Positions 1 through 6,517 of a stretch of 17,342 bases of DNA are shown here, in pieces. The stretch is from contig JBBKWX010000214.1 in assembly GCA_037969175.1 (NCBI GenBank), positions 1 through 17,342 of the forward strand, in the 5' to 3' direction. Each line of letters starts with the position of its first letter. Position 1 is the stretch's first letter. Origin of the DNA: JBBKWX01 sp037969175 (GTDB taxonomy: Bacteria > Bacteroidota > Bacteroidia > AKYH767-A > JBBKVM01). A program made the position numbers and the translations under genes. The notes beneath the pieces were generated by a model. That model was not told the origin of the DNA. It made no database searches and saw only the letters and a program-made list of their open reading frames with translations.

Positions 1-109
1 ACTATTGCAGACCTATGGCTGATCATAGGGTATTTTAATAATTGTTTTTCATCGATAGATAGACCTTTTTTTTTCTGCTTTTTCAAGCAAAAATTAAGTC
101 TGGGACAAA

Positions 110-232
110 CGGCGAGGAAGCTTTTGGAGAAGCTAAAAGGAATCAAACTCACCCCAACAAGTTGGGGTTCAAACAGTGATTCCTTTTTTAACGCTTCTCC
201 TTTCTCCAAAGTGAGTTCGCTGCTTCGCCTTT
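110..232. repeat. long imperfect palindrome (MITE-like or hairpin element)
   Basis: Complementary blocks are nested around a central perfect stem. The centre is ACCCCAAC (151-158), a 2-nt loop, and GTTGGGGT (161-168). Outside it AAAAGGAATCA (135-145) pairs with TGATTCCTTTT (177-187), and GGAGAAGC (126-133) pairs with GCTTCTCC (about 193-200). Further out, GGCGAGGAAGC on the left resembles the complement of the GCTTCGCC end on the right, with an unpaired insertion. The whole could fold into one long hairpin of about 120 nt. This could be a miniature inverted-repeat element, a structured RNA or the remnant of one. No second copy exists in the window to define its ends. Confidence 0.55.
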
Positions 233-248
233 TTATCCTAAGGCCTTT

Positions 249-264
249 CCCGAAAGCATTCGGG
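249..264. repeat. short GC-rich hairpin CCCGAA-AGCA-TTCGGG
   Basis: A perfect 6-bp stem with a 4-nt loop lies just right of the long palindrome. From memory, hairpins of this CCCGAA/TTCGGG type recur in intergenic regions of flavobacterial genomes, which would make it a dispersed repeat. No T-run follows on either strand, so a terminator is unlikely. Confidence 0.4.
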
Positions 265-319
265 ATGCTTGGGGATATATTTTTTCCTCGATTGATTACG
301 AGTAACAAATTGTTCAAAG

Positions 320-560
320 CTATGCGACACCACAGCCCGGAAGGGGATTTCTGTTTGAGATGGCATGTGCGAAAAGGCGCCTTATTTATTTTTTCATGTG
401 TGTGAGCTGTTGCGCCGGGAAAGAAAGAAATCCAGCGCCTGGATACAGAATTCCCTGTTGCGATGGCCAGTGGGCAAGGGCCTTGGTGGCGCATGGCTTT
501 TTTCTTTGGTACTTTCTTTTGAGCCAGCAAAAGAAAGTACATCAAAAAGATAAAATTTAT
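320..560. repeat. structured, probably interspersed repeat block
   Basis: This block is richer in GC than its surroundings and packed with short self-complementary pieces. These are AAGGCGCCTT (374-383), TCCAG-CGC-CTGGA (431-443) nested inside GGGAA (417-421) and TTCCC (451-455), and the terminal hairpin at 509-540. The edges are set by the change in composition and are approximate. From memory, a similar motif of TTTCTTTGGTA followed by a CTTTCTTTTG/CAAAAGAAAG hairpin is found intergenically in many bacteria, often with spurious small ORF calls. A genome-wide search would decide whether it is repeated here. Confidence 0.45.
509..540. repeat. perfect 13-bp inverted repeat
   Basis: GTACTTTCTTTTG (509-521) and CAAAAGAAAGTAC (528-540) are exact reverse complements separated by AGCCAG. 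The stem is long and AT-rich, with no T-run on either side, so it does not look like an intrinsic terminator. It forms the right edge of the structured block and may be its terminal inverted repeat or a transcript-stabilising hairpin. Confidence 0.75.
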
Positions 561-932
561 TGTAAAAATTCGATGGAAGTCCGCGCCATTATTGACAAAA
601 TCCTAAGAAAAAGACTTCCTTAGCTTGACGTGTATCCGAAGCCTCGGGGCACTACGATTTATTTATGAGAATATCACTTCTAGTTTGAAGTTAATTATTG
701 TGTGTTTGTCCTTGTTCACCATCTGGTAGTCATTATATTTTGAACAGATCAACTACAAAATAAAGGAAATAATAAAACTGCGGAATATGCATTTACTGCT
801 TAGTGTAACTAAGTGTACTTGTGTCCTAGTGGTAAAATTAACACAGAATCTACTTGTAGATAATTATATATGATGCAATTCGGCAATATTAGAAACTGCG
901 ATTGCGGACATTAGACATTATCAAGGACTGAT

Positions 933-2978
933 CTAGGCTTGGCTTTTAAGTAAGGCTTTAAGCGCTGTCAACTCTGCTTTTGCAGTTTCTATCTTTTGCT
1001 CTATCGGTTTTTTCAAGGCCTCTGCACCTTTAGAATTAGCAAAAAAACCAATGTTGTTTTCGAGTTGCGTGATCTCTGATCTCAGTGTCTCGATACGGTT
1101 TCGCAAACTGCCTTTTTCGCGTTGGTCGCCCTTCTCAGCATCATTACCTTTATATCTCTCGATCTTCCGGTTTAAGTTCATCTGTGCCTTCTCTCCTTCG
1201 CTCAAACGAATTTGATCATAGCCTTTGTCGAGAGCTCTCTTATAACGCTGATAGATCTTGTCCTTTGATTTCATCGGGACACGTCCGATATCAAGCCATT
1301 CTTGCTGGAATTCTTTTAGTGCATCAAGATCTTTTGATTTCTCATTTGCAAAAGCATGAGATTCTATTTTTTCAATCAGCTTAATTTTCAATTCCAGATT
1401 AACATCGAATTCTTTTTCCTGCTCAGCAAAAATTTCTGATCGTCTTGAAAAGAAATGATCGCACGCTGCGCGGAAACGTTTCCATAATGTCTCACTCTGT
1501 TTATAATTTACATGTCCTGTGTTTTTCCAGGTTTCCTGTAATTTTTTCAGGAGCTCTGAAGTCTCTTTCCATTCAGAACTTTCCTGTACAGATTCTGCCT
1601 GTACACAGAGATCCATTTTTATCTGAAGATTCTTTGACTCTTCTTTTCTGATCTCGCCAAAGAAAGCACGACGACTTTTAAAAAAAGTATCAAACGTTCC
1701 TTTAAATCGTTTCCAGATCTCATCATTTTTTGCAGCAGGAGCACGACCTGTTTTTTTCCAGGCTTCTTGTTCAGCAAGCAATGCATCCATTTGTTTTTGC
1801 CACTCCCCATGTTTCTGAGGAACATCCAAAACAAGTGCTTCAACCTTTTCGCAAAGGCTTACTTTTTCACGATAGTTTTGCTCCTGTATGGCAAGACGGT
1901 CTTCAATATGCGCACGACGATTGTCATAGATCCTGTCGGCTGAAGATTTGAATCTATCCCAGATCTCTTCATGATTTTCCTTTGGAACATGACCAATATC
2001 TTTCCATTGTTCCTGGATATCGCGTAAGGTGTTTATCGCTTTGTTTATGGAAGTTTCTAAAAGAAGTGATTCTACTTGTTCACATAGTTGAACTTTTGCT
2101 TCGAGATTCTTTTTATGATCAAGTTCACGGAGTTCTTTATGCAGATCAATAAGATCATAGAATTTGCTTACATAAAAACGATAGCTCTGCCATAAATGTT
2201 CAGCTTTTGCCTGGGGTACATTTCCGATCTTTCTCCACTGTGCCTGAAATTCATGTACTGCATCAAAAGCTTTCATTACATCATCTTCATTTTGGATGAT
2301 GGCTTTGAGGCCTTCAAGAACTTCTTCCTTTTTTCTCAGATTTTCTGTTTTCTCATTCTCTTTTGCTTCACGAACTTTCTGGATCTTGGTTCTGAAAGTT
2401 TTATTCAGCTCGCGTTGCTTTTCATCCAGCTCGTCAATTCCCGGATCAAAATCATCCTTGTTTCCACCTGCTTCGAGGTAAGATTCCAGTGCTTCTTCTT
2501 TGGCCTTTTTGGTAAGCTCAATGAAGGCTCTGCGGGCTTTATTAAATATGTTTCTTTGAGATACCGGCTCATCACTGGCAGCTGCAGTTTGCAACATAGC
2601 AAACAGTTCTTCACGCGAAAGTGTAGAAAGGTCATCCTCTTCAGCCTCTTCTAATTCCTTGTCACTGCCTTCATCTTCATGCTCCGAGATGTCTTCATCA
2701 TCGGAATCGCTTTCTGATTTTGGATCATCAGAGGGCAAAGCCTTTTCAGACTGCTCTTTAGCAACAGGCCCTTCGGTAGCAGTTTCTTCAACTACCGGCG
2801 TTTCCGCTTCTGTGTTATCGGGCTCATCTACAACAGACTTTTCGTCTTCCACAGTTTCAGAAGGGTTATCCCCGGATTTCTGCTGTATATTATTATCCTC
2901 AGAATTCACAATTCCATCATTTTCAGATTGAATCTCCTGTTCGCTTTCCTCAGCTGAGTTTTTTTGCTCTTCGTTCAT
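933..2978 (-). CDS. DUF349 repeat protein
   Basis: This is a 681-residue soluble protein. Residues 1 to about 115 are a low-complexity acidic region rich in Glu, Asp and Ser, likely disordered. Five DUF349 repeats follow, each with a Trp, a Gly-x-x-Pro-like turn and a Trp/Tyr-x-x-Phe/Tyr helix. Their leading Trp residues fall at about 248, 325, 407, 484 and 561, a period of 77-82 residues. The C-terminus is a charged helical tail. DUF349 proteins are alpha-helical and their function in Bacteroidota is not established. I start the gene at the ATG at 2976-2978 rather than the in-frame TTG at 3015-3017, because a TATATTTG promoter box covers that TTG and a hairpin (2988-3008) lies between them. 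The start fits a short leader of about 30 nt. No clear terminator follows the stop. Confidence 0.92.
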   Translation of the reverse strand: MNEEQKNSAEESEQEIQSENDGIVNSEDNNIQQKSGDNPSETVEDEKSVVDEPDNTEAETPVVEETATEGPVAKEQSEKALPSDDPKSESDSDDEDISEHEDEGSDKELEEAEEDDLSTLSREELFAMLQTAAASDEPVSQRNIFNKARRAFIELTKKAKEEALESYLEAGGNKDDFDPGIDELDEKQRELNKTFRTKIQKVREAKENEKTENLRKKEEVLEGLKAIIQNEDDVMKAFDAVHEFQAQWRKIGNVPQAKAEHLWQSYRFYVSKFYDLIDLHKELRELDHKKNLEAKVQLCEQVESLLLETSINKAINTLRDIQEQWKDIGHVPKENHEEIWDRFKSSADRIYDNRRAHIEDRLAIQEQNYREKVSLCEKVEALVLDVPQKHGEWQKQMDALLAEQEAWKKTGRAPAAKNDEIWKRFKGTFDTFFKSRRAFFGEIRKEESKNLQIKMDLCVQAESVQESSEWKETSELLKKLQETWKNTGHVNYKQSETLWKRFRAACDHFFSRRSEIFAEQEKEFDVNLELKIKLIEKIESHAFANEKSKDLDALKEFQQEWLDIGRVPMKSKDKIYQRYKRALDKGYDQIRLSEGEKAQMNLNRKIERYKGNDAEKGDQREKGSLRNRIETLRSEITQLENNIGFFANSKGAEALKKPIEQKIETAKAELTALKALLKSQA

Positions 2979-2987
2979 GAAATAATT

Positions 2988-3008
2988 GCCGGAGGTTTTG
3001 GCTCCGGC
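2988..3008 (-). promoter_or_regulatory. hairpin in the DUF349 mRNA leader
   Basis: GCCGGAG (2988-2994) and CTCCGGC (3002-3008) form a perfect 7-bp GC-rich stem with a 7-nt loop. It lies 9 nt before the chosen ATG and 6 nt inside the -7 box, so the transcript would begin at or next to the stem. Such a 5'-terminal hairpin could protect the mRNA or modulate initiation. Structure is seen; function is inferred. Confidence 0.55.
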
Positions 3009-3014
3009 GAATGA

Positions 3015-3022
3015 CAAATATA
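3015..3022 (-). promoter_or_regulatory. -7 promoter box (TATATTTG) of the DUF349 gene
   Basis: Read on the minus strand this matches the Bacteroidota -7 consensus TAnnTTTG exactly. Transcription would start about 5-7 nt downstream, near 3008-3010. No good -33 TTG was found at the usual spacing, so confidence is moderate. Confidence 0.5.
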
Positions 3023-3173
3023 CGATTATTGGGATTCTATTTCCCGCAGAAATCGCAGATTTGTGTCATTATGAACAGTTTTTGAAGTTAAATTGACTTT
3101 TTCGACTCGCTTGGACTAGTTTGATCTCGCAGAATTTTGACAATTATTGAGAATGTTAAAAATGAAATTCGCT

Positions 3174-3211
3174 AAAAAAGTAAATCCTCCTGACGAAAAC
3201 GAAAGGAGGAT
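3174..3211 (-). terminator. intrinsic terminator of the CAU tRNA
   Basis: On the minus strand ATCCTCCT (3211-3204) pairs with AGGAGGAT (3191-3184) around a 12-nt loop, then a T-rich tail follows with six T at 3179-3174. It starts 8 nt after the tRNA 3' end, so the tRNA appears to be a single-gene transcription unit. Confidence 0.75.
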
Positions 3212-3219
3212 CTTGCGGG

Positions 3220-3293
3220 TGGGCCTACTTGGGCTCGAACCAAGGACCCACAGATTATGAGTCTGTTGCTCTAACCAACTGAGCTATAGGCCC
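3220..3293 (-). tRNA. tRNA with CAU anticodon (Met elongator or Ile2)
   Basis: A full 74-nt cloverleaf reads on the minus strand. The acceptor stem is GGGCCTA/TAGGCCC with discriminator A, the D-arm GCTC/GAGC, the anticodon stem ACAGA/TCTGT with loop CTCATAA, a 5-nt variable loop, and the T-arm CTTGG/CCAAG with loop TTCGAGC. The 3' CCA is not encoded, since ACCC follows the stem. The first pair is G-C, unlike initiator tRNA, so this is not tRNA-fMet. A CAU anticodon serves either elongator Met or, after lysidine modification by TilS, the AUA-reading Ile2. Comparison with the other CAU tRNAs of the genome would decide. Confidence 0.93.
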
Positions 3294-3427
3294 GCAATAA
3301 GGGGAAAGGAAATCTTTGCCCTGAAATGCGTTGCGAAATTAGTCATTTCATCATATTTAAGCAAAATTAAGTAGCATCCGTGTTGATCATTTTTCAGTTT
3401 TGGATAGATTCATAACAAAACGCATGG

Positions 3428-3435
3428 TATTTTTG
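3428..3435 (+). promoter_or_regulatory. -7 promoter box (TATTTTTG) of the HAD phosphatase gene
   Basis: An exact TAnnTTTG match ends 7 nt before the ATG at 3443. With the usual offset, transcription would begin 0-3 nt before the start codon, giving an almost leaderless mRNA. No convincing -33 box was found. Confidence 0.45.
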
Positions 3436-3442
3436 TGCTCAA

Positions 3443-4075
3443 ATGAACGACAAACCTACAATTGATCTCGATAAAGTTGAGAATATCATCTTCGATCTGG
3501 GGGGTGTGATCCTGAATATAAACTACAAGCTTACAAGAAAGGCATTCGAAGCCCTAGGGGTCGCAGATTTTGACAGTGTATATTCTCAGGCTAAACAAGA
3601 TGATGTTTTTGATCAATTTGAGAAAGGGATAATAACAGAAGCAGAATTCAGAACAGCTCTTAAAAAGTATTTAGCCCAAATAGTAACAGATGATGAGCTG
3701 GATCAGGCCTGGAATGCCATGTTGCTGGATCTGCCCATAAAAAGGTTGAACCTGATTAAGGAGCTTTCTCAAAATAAAAGAGTCTTCCTGTTAAGCAATA
3801 CAAATTCAATACATATAAGAGCCTTTAATCAAATTTTGGAGCTGGAATATGGTGTAGATCAATTCGAAAAGCTTTTTGAAAAGATCTATTATTCACATAT
3901 TCTCAAAATGAGAAAACCAGATGCAGAGGTATTTCAATTCATACTAAAAGATGCAGGAATACAAGCTGAAAGCACTTTGTTTATCGATGATTCAAAACAG
4001 CATATTCAGGGAGCAAAAACTTGCGGGATAAATGCTATTTGGCTTGACCAGATGGACATAACTGAATTGTTCTAA
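3443..4075 (+). CDS. HAD-family phosphatase, YihX-like
   Basis: This 210-residue soluble enzyme belongs to HAD subfamily IA. Motif I is FDLGGV with nucleophile Asp18; position 20 is Gly, where most HAD phosphatases have a second Asp. Motif II is SNTN (118-121), motif III is Lys158 in MRKPD, and motif IV is IDDS (181-184). The helical cap lies between motifs I and II at about residues 25-95. The DLGG/N pattern with SNTN and MRKPD closely matches E. coli YihX, an alpha-glucose-1-phosphate phosphatase, and other sugar-phosphate phosphatases. Orthology cannot be claimed from this alone and the substrate is unknown. The ATG lies just below the -7 box, and the gene is a separate unit with its neighbours on the opposite strand. 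Its stop overlaps the T-run of the minus-strand terminator of the next gene. Confidence 0.93.
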   Translation: MNDKPTIDLDKVENIIFDLGGVILNINYKLTRKAFEALGVADFDSVYSQAKQDDVFDQFEKGIITEAEFRTALKKYLAQIVTDDELDQAWNAMLLDLPIKRLNLIKELSQNKRVFLLSNTNSIHIRAFNQILELEYGVDQFEKLFEKIYYSHILKMRKPDAEVFQFILKDAGIQAESTLFIDDSKQHIQGAKTCGINAIWLDQMDITELF

Positions 4076-4111
4076 AAAAGAGCAGGCTCCATGCAATTTG
4101 CACAGAGCCTG
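4074..4111 (-). terminator. intrinsic terminator for the small minus-strand gene
   Basis: On the minus strand CAGGCTC (4111-4105) pairs with GAGCCTG (4089-4083). The loop holds a further TGCAA/TTGCA pairing, and after CTC a run of six T follows (4079-4074). On the plus strand no T-run follows the stem, so it stops transcription coming from the right. It lies 21 nt beyond the stop of the 52-residue gene. Confidence 0.7.
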
Positions 4112-4132
4112 ATAACCATGAAAACAGAAAAT

Positions 4133-4291
4133 TTAATTATTGTAAAATGTAAAGATTTTCATTGCGGGGGTAAGTAGAAAAAATTCGATGAGTGGAACTG
4201 CATCATATTGACTTCTTTCATGCGCTATCTTATCCTTCATGCTTTGTATTCTTCGGTTAAGATTTTTTCGGTTGTCGTTCTTGTGTTTCAT
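4133..4291 (-). CDS. small basic protein of unknown function
   Basis: This 52-residue frame has the hallmarks of a real gene. On the minus strand an AAGGAGG Shine-Dalgarno site (core at 4297-4301) lies 5 nt before ATG, and the frame is followed by an intrinsic terminator. It begins MKHKNDNRKN and ends in IFTFYNN. The N-terminal half is strongly basic and polar (residues 1-27), and the C-terminal half is hydrophobic and aromatic (about 32-50). It could be a small membrane-associated or nucleic-acid-binding peptide. I recognise no family. It begins 108 nt after the epimerase stop on the same strand, so it may have its own promoter or be a distal operon member. No exact TAnnTTTG box was found; TATTTTCA at about 4327-4334 is a poor candidate. 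Confidence 0.6.
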   Translation of the reverse strand: MKHKNDNRKNLNRRIQSMKDKIAHERSQYDAVPLIEFFLLTPAMKIFTFYNN

Positions 4292-4399
4292 TTTGTCCTC
4301 CTTTTCGATATAATGTAAATGACAATGAAAATATCGTGCCGAAATTCCTCTATTATTTTAGGAAACTAAAAATTGACACAATTATGTAGATCGACCGGA

Positions 4400-4807
4400 T
4401 TAGCCTTTTTCCTGACAAAGTTCTATCAGTACACCATTACAAGATCTTGGATGTAAAAAACATACGATCTTGTTGTCGGCTCCGTGCTTAGGTTCATCTG
4501 ACAATAACTCAAATCCGGCTGCTTTAAGCCTTTTCATTTCTGACTTAATATCATGTACGGAAAAAGCGATATGATGGATTCCCTCCCCTTTTTTTGCTAT
4601 GAATTTTGCGATAGGACTATTCTCATTTGTGGCTGCCAATAATTCGATCTTGCTTTCGCCGACCTTGAAAAAAGATGTTAGAACACCTTCTGTCTCCACT
4701 TCTTCTCTTTTGTAGGAATCCGATCCAAGCAAAGCCGCGTATAGATCTTCTGCTTTTTTAAGGTCTTTAACAGCGATACCCAGGTGTTCAATTTTGCTTA
4801 AATTCAT
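4400..4807 (-). CDS. mce: methylmalonyl-CoA epimerase
   Basis: This 135-residue protein is a vicinal-oxygen-chelate (glyoxalase-fold) enzyme of the usual family length. It interconverts (R)- and (S)-methylmalonyl-CoA, linking propionyl-CoA carboxylation and methylmalonyl-CoA mutase. Metal-ligand candidates sit at the expected places: His8 in IEHLGIAV, Glu55 in KIELLAAT, His78 or His79 in GIHHIAF, and Glu129 in LIELCQ. Two betaalphabetabetabeta modules are apparent. The gene overlaps the upstream secreted-protein gene by ATGA (4804-4807), which implies translational coupling, although the two functions have no obvious link. Neither mutase nor carboxylase genes are in the window. A general VOC-family role is the only alternative; the full pattern favours the epimerase. 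Confidence 0.93.
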   Translation of the reverse strand: MNLSKIEHLGIAVKDLKKAEDLYAALLGSDSYKREEVETEGVLTSFFKVGESKIELLAATNENSPIAKFIAKKGEGIHHIAFSVHDIKSEMKRLKAAGFELLSDEPKHGADNKIVCFLHPRSCNGVLIELCQEKG

Positions 4808-5580
4808 TTCTTGATCAGCTCAGTTTTATTTGCGTATGCCAGATAAAATTCACCTTTGGTAAGCGAACTTATATCTACTTCTGTGGCCGTCCCACTGAGA
4901 AGTAAAGTTCCGGCAGCATCATAGATCTCGTATTGAGTTTCTTCGCTAAACGCAATGCTGCTCCCCTTGTTATTGATCATGGTGACTTCAAGATTGGATG
5001 ATCTGGCGGTCATTTCAGGTGAACTTACAATTCGTCCATTATCGTCTTGCTGGATAACCCTGTAACTGTTTACTCCATTCAAATGTTTTACCTGATACGT
5101 ATAGGATGTAGAATCAGGAAGTCCTTTACCCATCACTTCCCCTAAGGTAACCCAACGGTTCCATTTATACTGTTGTATCAGGAAAGGCAGTTCTCCGTTT
5201 TCTCCTTTTGTTGCCCAGTTAACCGAACTTTTATCTGTTTTTGAATAAACAAAATCACAAGCAGGATATGCTGAAAGTACTTCCTGATTTATTATGCGGG
5301 GTTTGCAATTGCCTTTGGTAGTGATAACAAGACTTACCTTGTCTCCAACCTTCAGCCCGACGGCCTCAAAATCAACTTCAAAAGAGGAGGATGTAACCGG
5401 TGTCAGAATGTTTTTACCATTTACGGAGATCGCTGTAACGCAAAGATCTTCAGGGTTTGAGTTGATCGTATTCAGGATATAAAGATTTCGACCCAAATAA
5501 GATCCATCCAATTTAATTTCTCCTGCATTGGCCGGAAAACTAAACATAGAAATGATCAGAAGAAACAGGTAGGTTCTCAT
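4804..5580 (-). CDS. secreted protein with Fn3-like domain and T9SS-like C-terminal sorting domain
   Basis: The 258 residues begin with a signal peptide (1-19, cleavage after ANA). An uncharacterised beta-rich region with three Cys (47, 92, 108) runs to about residue 110. An Fn3-like module follows (about 112-190) with the pattern VNW...W..LG.V.G.G...YTYQVKHLNGVNSYRVIQQD, which typically precedes sorting domains. The last 65 residues contain YEIYDAAGTLLLSG, VDISSLTKGEFYLAY and a Lys-Lys end, which resemble the type A C-terminal domain of type IX secretion substrates. Export across the outer membrane is therefore likely, but its target is unknown. It is the first gene of a two-gene unit with the epimerase. 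No exact promoter box was found in the gap to the divergent stress protein gene. Confidence 0.8.
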   Translation of the reverse strand: MRTYLFLLIISMFSFPANAGEIKLDGSYLGRNLYILNTINSNPEDLCVTAISVNGKNILTPVTSSSFEVDFEAVGLKVGDKVSLVITTKGNCKPRIINQEVLSAYPACDFVYSKTDKSSVNWATKGENGELPFLIQQYKWNRWVTLGEVMGKGLPDSTSYTYQVKHLNGVNSYRVIQQDDNGRIVSSPEMTARSSNLEVTMINNKGSSIAFSEETQYEIYDAAGTLLLSGTATEVDISSLTKGEFYLAYANKTELIKK

Positions 5581-5697
5581 ATGAAAATTATTAGCCTTGC
5601 TAATTTAGTAAAATTACGGTTGAAACCTTTAGTCGCATAATGGAATTGCATAATATTTTATATACATTTATAGGAATATCATAGTAAATCTAAATAT

Positions 5698-6516
5698 ATG
5701 AGAACTATACTTTTCCCTACTGATTTTTCGGATAATGCAAATGATGCACTTCAATATGCACTTGCTTTTATAAAAGATATTCCGGCAAAACTTATTGTAC
5801 TTAATGTATTTGATGTTCCGCATTCTCATGCCGGTGTTTTGAAGTCTATAAAGGATATAATGAGAAATGATTCTGAAGAAGGATTGAAAGTAGCACGTGC
5901 TTTGATCATGATGGAAGAATCAAACAGATCCCTGGAAGTTGAATACATAGCAAAAATGGGAAGTACGATCTCTGAAATAAGAAATGTTGCAGATGAACAC
6001 AAAGCTGATTTTATAATCATGGGAACTAAAGGGGCAAGTGGGTTGAAGGAAGTATTAATGGGCAGCATCACTTCCAGTTTGATGAAAAGTAAAGGTTGCT
6101 CCGTGATTGCAATACCAAGAAACTATAAATATGTTCGCCCCCGAAATATCGTATTTGCAGCAGATCTAAGAAAAGCTGAAAGTAGTCAGGGATTAAAGCC
6201 ACTGGCTGAACTGGCAGGTATGTTTAAGTGTAATATCGATATCATGCACGTAAATGTAAATGCCGGACAAGAAATATTCGAAACTCCCGAAGCCAAGTCA
6301 ATTGACTTTGCACTAAGTGGTGTAGATCACAAGTTTCATTTAGTTCAGAATACGGATATCAAGAAAGCGATTGAGGAATTTATTTCCGGTGGTGAGCGGG
6401 ATATGCTTTTTATGGTTATCAGAAAATACAATCTGATAGAAGCACTTTTTCACACCAGCGTCACTGAAAAGATCGCGCATCATACCACGCTACCTGTGGT
6501 TGTACTTCACGAATAA
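5698..6516 (+). CDS. tandem universal stress protein (two UspA domains)
   Basis: The 272 residues hold two Usp domains, roughly 1-142 and 147-272. The first opens with ILFPTDFSDNA and carries the ATP-binding pattern G-2x-G-9x-G-S at Gly109, Gly112, Gly122 and Ser123 (in IIMGTKGASG). The second lacks the glycine pattern and ends PVVVLHE, so it probably does not bind nucleotide and may be structural. Usp proteins are cytosolic and take part in stress survival, with partners that are usually unknown. The gene ends one base before the convergent rhomboid gene ends. A near-match to the -7 box, TACATTTA (5663-5670), lies upstream but deviates at the last base. Confidence 0.92.
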   Translation: MRTILFPTDFSDNANDALQYALAFIKDIPAKLIVLNVFDVPHSHAGVLKSIKDIMRNDSEEGLKVARALIMMEESNRSLEVEYIAKMGSTISEIRNVADEHKADFIIMGTKGASGLKEVLMGSITSSLMKSKGCSVIAIPRNYKYVRPRNIVFAADLRKAESSQGLKPLAELAGMFKCNIDIMHVNVNAGQEIFETPEAKSIDFALSGVDHKFHLVQNTDIKKAIEEFISGGERDMLFMVIRKYNLIEALFHTSVTEKIAHHTTLPVVVLHE

Positions 6517-6517
6517 A

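Larger units (their letters stand above)
1..932. other. gene-poor region with repeat-like and palindromic DNA
   Basis: No convincing protein gene lies in these 932 bases. The longest open frame (360-623) lacks a ribosome binding site and family resemblance and runs straight through a 13-bp perfect hairpin, so it is probably fortuitous. The region contains a long imperfect palindrome (about 110-232), a CCCGAA/TTCGGG hairpin (249-264), a structured block (about 320-560) and a small palindrome (848-861, ATCTAC-TT-GTAGAT). A weak inverted repeat at 12-29 (CCTATG/CATAGG) followed by T-rich sequence could end a gene to the left of the window. The 600-932 stretch shows nothing further that I can interpret. 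The region looks like a landing place for small non-autonomous repeats, but that is inference. Confidence 0.6.

Noticed and set aside
360..623. 87-residue plus-strand open frame
   Set aside because: It runs through the structured block and its 13-bp hairpin, lacks a ribosome binding site and shows no family feature. It looks like a chance frame across a repeat.
1..932. CRISPR array or tandem repeats
   Set aside because: No regularly spaced direct repeats were found; the structure consists of inverted repeats only.
2196..2654. 152-residue plus-strand frame
   Set aside because: Antisense to the DUF349 repeat gene, rich in Phe and Leu as expected from the reverse of a Lys/Glu-rich gene.
3015..3017. 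TTG as the start of the DUF349 gene
   Set aside because: The promoter box overlaps it and the downstream ATG at 2978 gives a sensible acidic N-terminus.
4083..4111. The hairpin as a plus-strand terminator for the HAD gene
   Set aside because: No T-run follows on the plus strand; the six-T run is on the minus-strand side.
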